Source: Hedera helix
Taxonomy: Eukaryota > Streptophyta > Magnoliopsida > Apiales > Araliaceae
Length of the DNA stretch: 64,000 nt
Reading direction: 5' to 3'
Assembly (NCBI GenBank): GCA_947179155.2
Contig: OX359280.1
Location: forward strand, 10,405,501 to 10,469,500
Shown: piece after piece, positions 61,901-64,000 of the stretch
Numbering within the stretch: position 1 is the first letter of the stretch
How the letters are laid out: each line of letters starts with the position of its first letter
Notes under the pieces: generated by a model
What the model was told of the DNA's origin: nothing
Databases searched by the model: none
The model's input: only the letters and a program-made list of their open reading frames with translations
Position numbers and translations under genes: made by a program

Positions 61901-62812
61901 GGTTAAGTTTACCAACATGTCCAACTAGTTTTGTGGGGCTAGGATTTTTGTCCGGAACTTAAGGGTTCGTTTATCGGACAACTAAAGAGTTAATAGTTTG
62001 AAGTTAAAGTCTTAAGTTAAGACTAATTAAAAGTCCTGGTAGCTAATGATTATGTCAATTTGTTATATAAATTGTAGGTTGAGCAAATGACGCAAATAAG
62101 CGTAAATGGTAAAAGCGACCACGCAAGTTTTTCAGAACTTGCTCCTATGTGCCTTAACATGCTATGATGTGATATTAAATTGTTAATAGAAAGATATTGA
62201 TGATAATTGTGATATGCATGTGGTATGATTAAATGTAAAATATGAAGCATGAAATGCTAGATGTTATATGTGATGCATGAGCAGTATGACATAAACTGAA
62301 ATGCATAAAAAGCATGATGTAAGTATAAATTGCAGAGTATATGTGAAGCATGCAATGTGTTATGTGTAACTGTTAAACTTGCTGAGCCGTCGTGCTCACT
62401 CTTGCTTAAAACAAATATTTTCAGATAGTGCAAGTTAGTTGAAGTTCTCGATAAAGATCAAGGAACAGGAAAGCATATTACTTTCACTAAAGATCTAAAT
62501 GTCTATTGTAGATATCAGTCCGAATTGGACAGGTAAATGATTGTGTAGTGTAATACTTAGTTGGTATATTATATGAGTGTTAAATACTCAATTTGATTGT
62601 AATAGAATGTCGTATCATGTATGATATTGAGACATACTAGGAATGTATAAAGATTGCGATTCTGGAATAGAAAGAGAAGTTGTAAAATTGTAAATAAATG
62701 ATTATTTAGCAATTATAATATTGTTGTAATTCATGAACAATAAGGAAAATGTAGTACTCGTGTTGAACCGGATCCTAGGGTAAAGTAACCCGGATTTGGG
62801 GTCGTCACAAGT

Positions 62813-62824
62813 TGGTATCAGAGC
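62813..62824 (+). other. primer-binding site following LTR C
   Basis: TGGTATCAGAGC, a perfect initiator-Met tRNA site, three bases after the LTR end CACA. Confidence 0.9.
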
Positions 62825-64000
62825 TGATAGGTTAAAAACCTTAGGTAAGAGTACCTTAGGTTATAACCGTGTAGAAGATAAGTAAAATGATAAATGAATA
62901 AACTCCGGAAGAGTTTAAGTTATTAAAGATGAATTTGGAAAATTCATATAGAGAAGATTATCCAAAGATGGATTTGAGAAGATATAAGAGAGATGAAAAA
63001 GGTCATGTTGTACCTAATTTGAATAAATGATAGAAAAATATCTTATGATAAGATTTTGAGAAGCATAAAGAAAATGCTAATGAGATCATGAAATGATCTA
63101 GAGGAATGAACTCGTAATGAGGCAGATGTGCTAAAATATGAATGGAGAGAATTCGTATTCATGTAAGAAAAATTAGAGGTTTGTGGGTTTTTAAATTAAA
63201 CACTCATATTAGTGACTGAGTTGTATGATTTCTTGTATGGGCGGGAAATTTATGCTTGGTTTTAGAACCGCTTAACTTCCTATATTAATATAGTGGTTGA
63301 GTTGAACGAACCCTTGTATGGGCGGGGGCTATGATATGTCAGCGAACCAATTTGGGAGATGCTGCTGCGAAACTTGCACGATCAGTATGTATCGAAGAAG
63401 AAAGATATGCACTGGTGGCACGTGTTTCCTTACAGTGTTGAACAGTTGGGAAACTGATGTATTTGTTCTTGGTTTAACGACCGCTTGACTTCCTATATTG
63501 ATTAGTGGCCGAGTTGACCAATTTCTTGTATGGGCAGGAGATTGTGTTTGGTTTGACGACCACTTAGCTTTCTATAGTGATAATCGATTGAAACCTGGTG
63601 TCGCGCTATTCGTTATATGTGTGTTGAGAAGGTGATTCTTTTCTCATGTGTATAACGGATAGATAGAGGATGTTAAGATAAGTTCGTGTTCTAAGAACTG
63701 ACACGTATGGTAAGTTCGTGACTCATAATTGTATGGTGGAACCCCTCAGCGAATGGGCGACTTTGGCCTGACTAGGACAAGCTCCTCAAACCATATGATT
63801 GTGGTAAGTTTCTGAACCCAAATACGTGGTAAGTTTGATGAACAGTGGGTATGAATAGAGTTAAGTAGTCAGGTTAAGGCTATACTAGATATAGTTATTA
63901 AGCTGGAAAAGAATGTGGAGGAAAAATTTGAGGTGTTTTGAGGTTTTAGGATATTCCAAATCTTCTAGCTATGCTAGATTTTGAAATTCTTAAAATCGTG
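62825..64000 (+). mobile_element. leader / start of internal region after LTR C
   Basis: No open gag frame is visible up to the window end. The first 350 bp are A-rich with many stops. The rest contains imperfect direct repeats (63219-63590) and GGTAAGTT-type motifs (63660-63850). It is either a long noncoding leader or a decayed, possibly non-autonomous element. Confidence 0.55.
63219..63590 (+). repeat. imperfect direct repeats in leader, about 85-bp unit, about 3 copies
   Basis: A recurring pattern of GAGTTG, TTCTTGTATGGGCGGG, GGTTT(A/G)ACGACCGCTT and ACTTCCTATATT, beginning near 63219, 63298 and 63510. The second copy is interrupted by about 170 bp. Confidence 0.75.

Larger units (their letters stand above)
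57746..62809 (+). repeat. LTR C, chromovirus type (5064 bp)
   Basis: Starts TGTGAGGATCCGAATTTTCA directly after a polypurine tract. It ends GGGGTCGTCACA directly before a primer-binding site. Length is large for this lineage. It contains many short variants of 'AGAATTAACCA...GGTTA' motifs (59100-60150), GC-rich palindromes (61145-61183), a GGGTC array and a 39-bp tandem array. A second LTR-like head (TGTAATATCCCAGATATTTT at 58349) suggests a nested or recombined structure. Confidence 0.65.

Overview
This is a nuclear genomic window from a flowering plant, probably a eudicot. It has long AT-rich introns and intergenic DNA, several classes of plant LTR retrotransposon, Stowaway- and hAT-type miniature elements, and one gene that is clearly the plant glycosyltransferase-like gene KOBITO1 (KOB1/ELD1/ABI8). 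I cannot name the species.

Layout. (1) 1-10939: the 3' part of a Tat-lineage Ty3/gypsy retrotransposon on the + strand. It holds reverse transcriptase, two RNase H domains and integrase, all with stops and frameshifts. Two broken genes follow on the opposite strand (one like DUF7745, one with a plant mobile domain and a likely intron), then a 35-bp tandem array, a polypurine tract and a 2.2-kb LTR. (2) 11197-22966: KOB1, 11 exons, 525 codons, all introns GT-AG. Introns 1 and 8 are very long; intron 8 holds four miniature elements. (3) 22967-33300: gene-free DNA with two oppositely oriented hAT-type MITEs, a Stowaway-like MITE, a 730-bp fold-back repeat, a CACTA-like end next to a captured exon of a KEA-type K+ efflux antiporter, and a deletion-derived LTR element. 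(4) 33359-51773: two chromodomain Ty3/gypsy elements (called A and B here), both on the - strand, fused through a deletion at about 40977. (5) 52558-57118: a decayed Ty1/copia element on the - strand. (6) 57200-64000: chromovirus LTR sequence (called C) on the + strand. Its 5-kb LTR has a polypurine tract on its left and a primer-binding site on its right, followed by a repeat-rich leader.

KOB1 is the only intact host gene seen. The transposable elements are all decayed and their products are unlikely to act together. The main links of interest are the Tat LTR lying 258 bp upstream of the KOB1 start codon in the same orientation, the antisense gene pair carried by the Tat element, and the KEA exon next to a CACTA end.

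No tRNA, rRNA or CRISPR was seen. All family assignments come from recognising protein and LTR motifs by eye; no database search was run.
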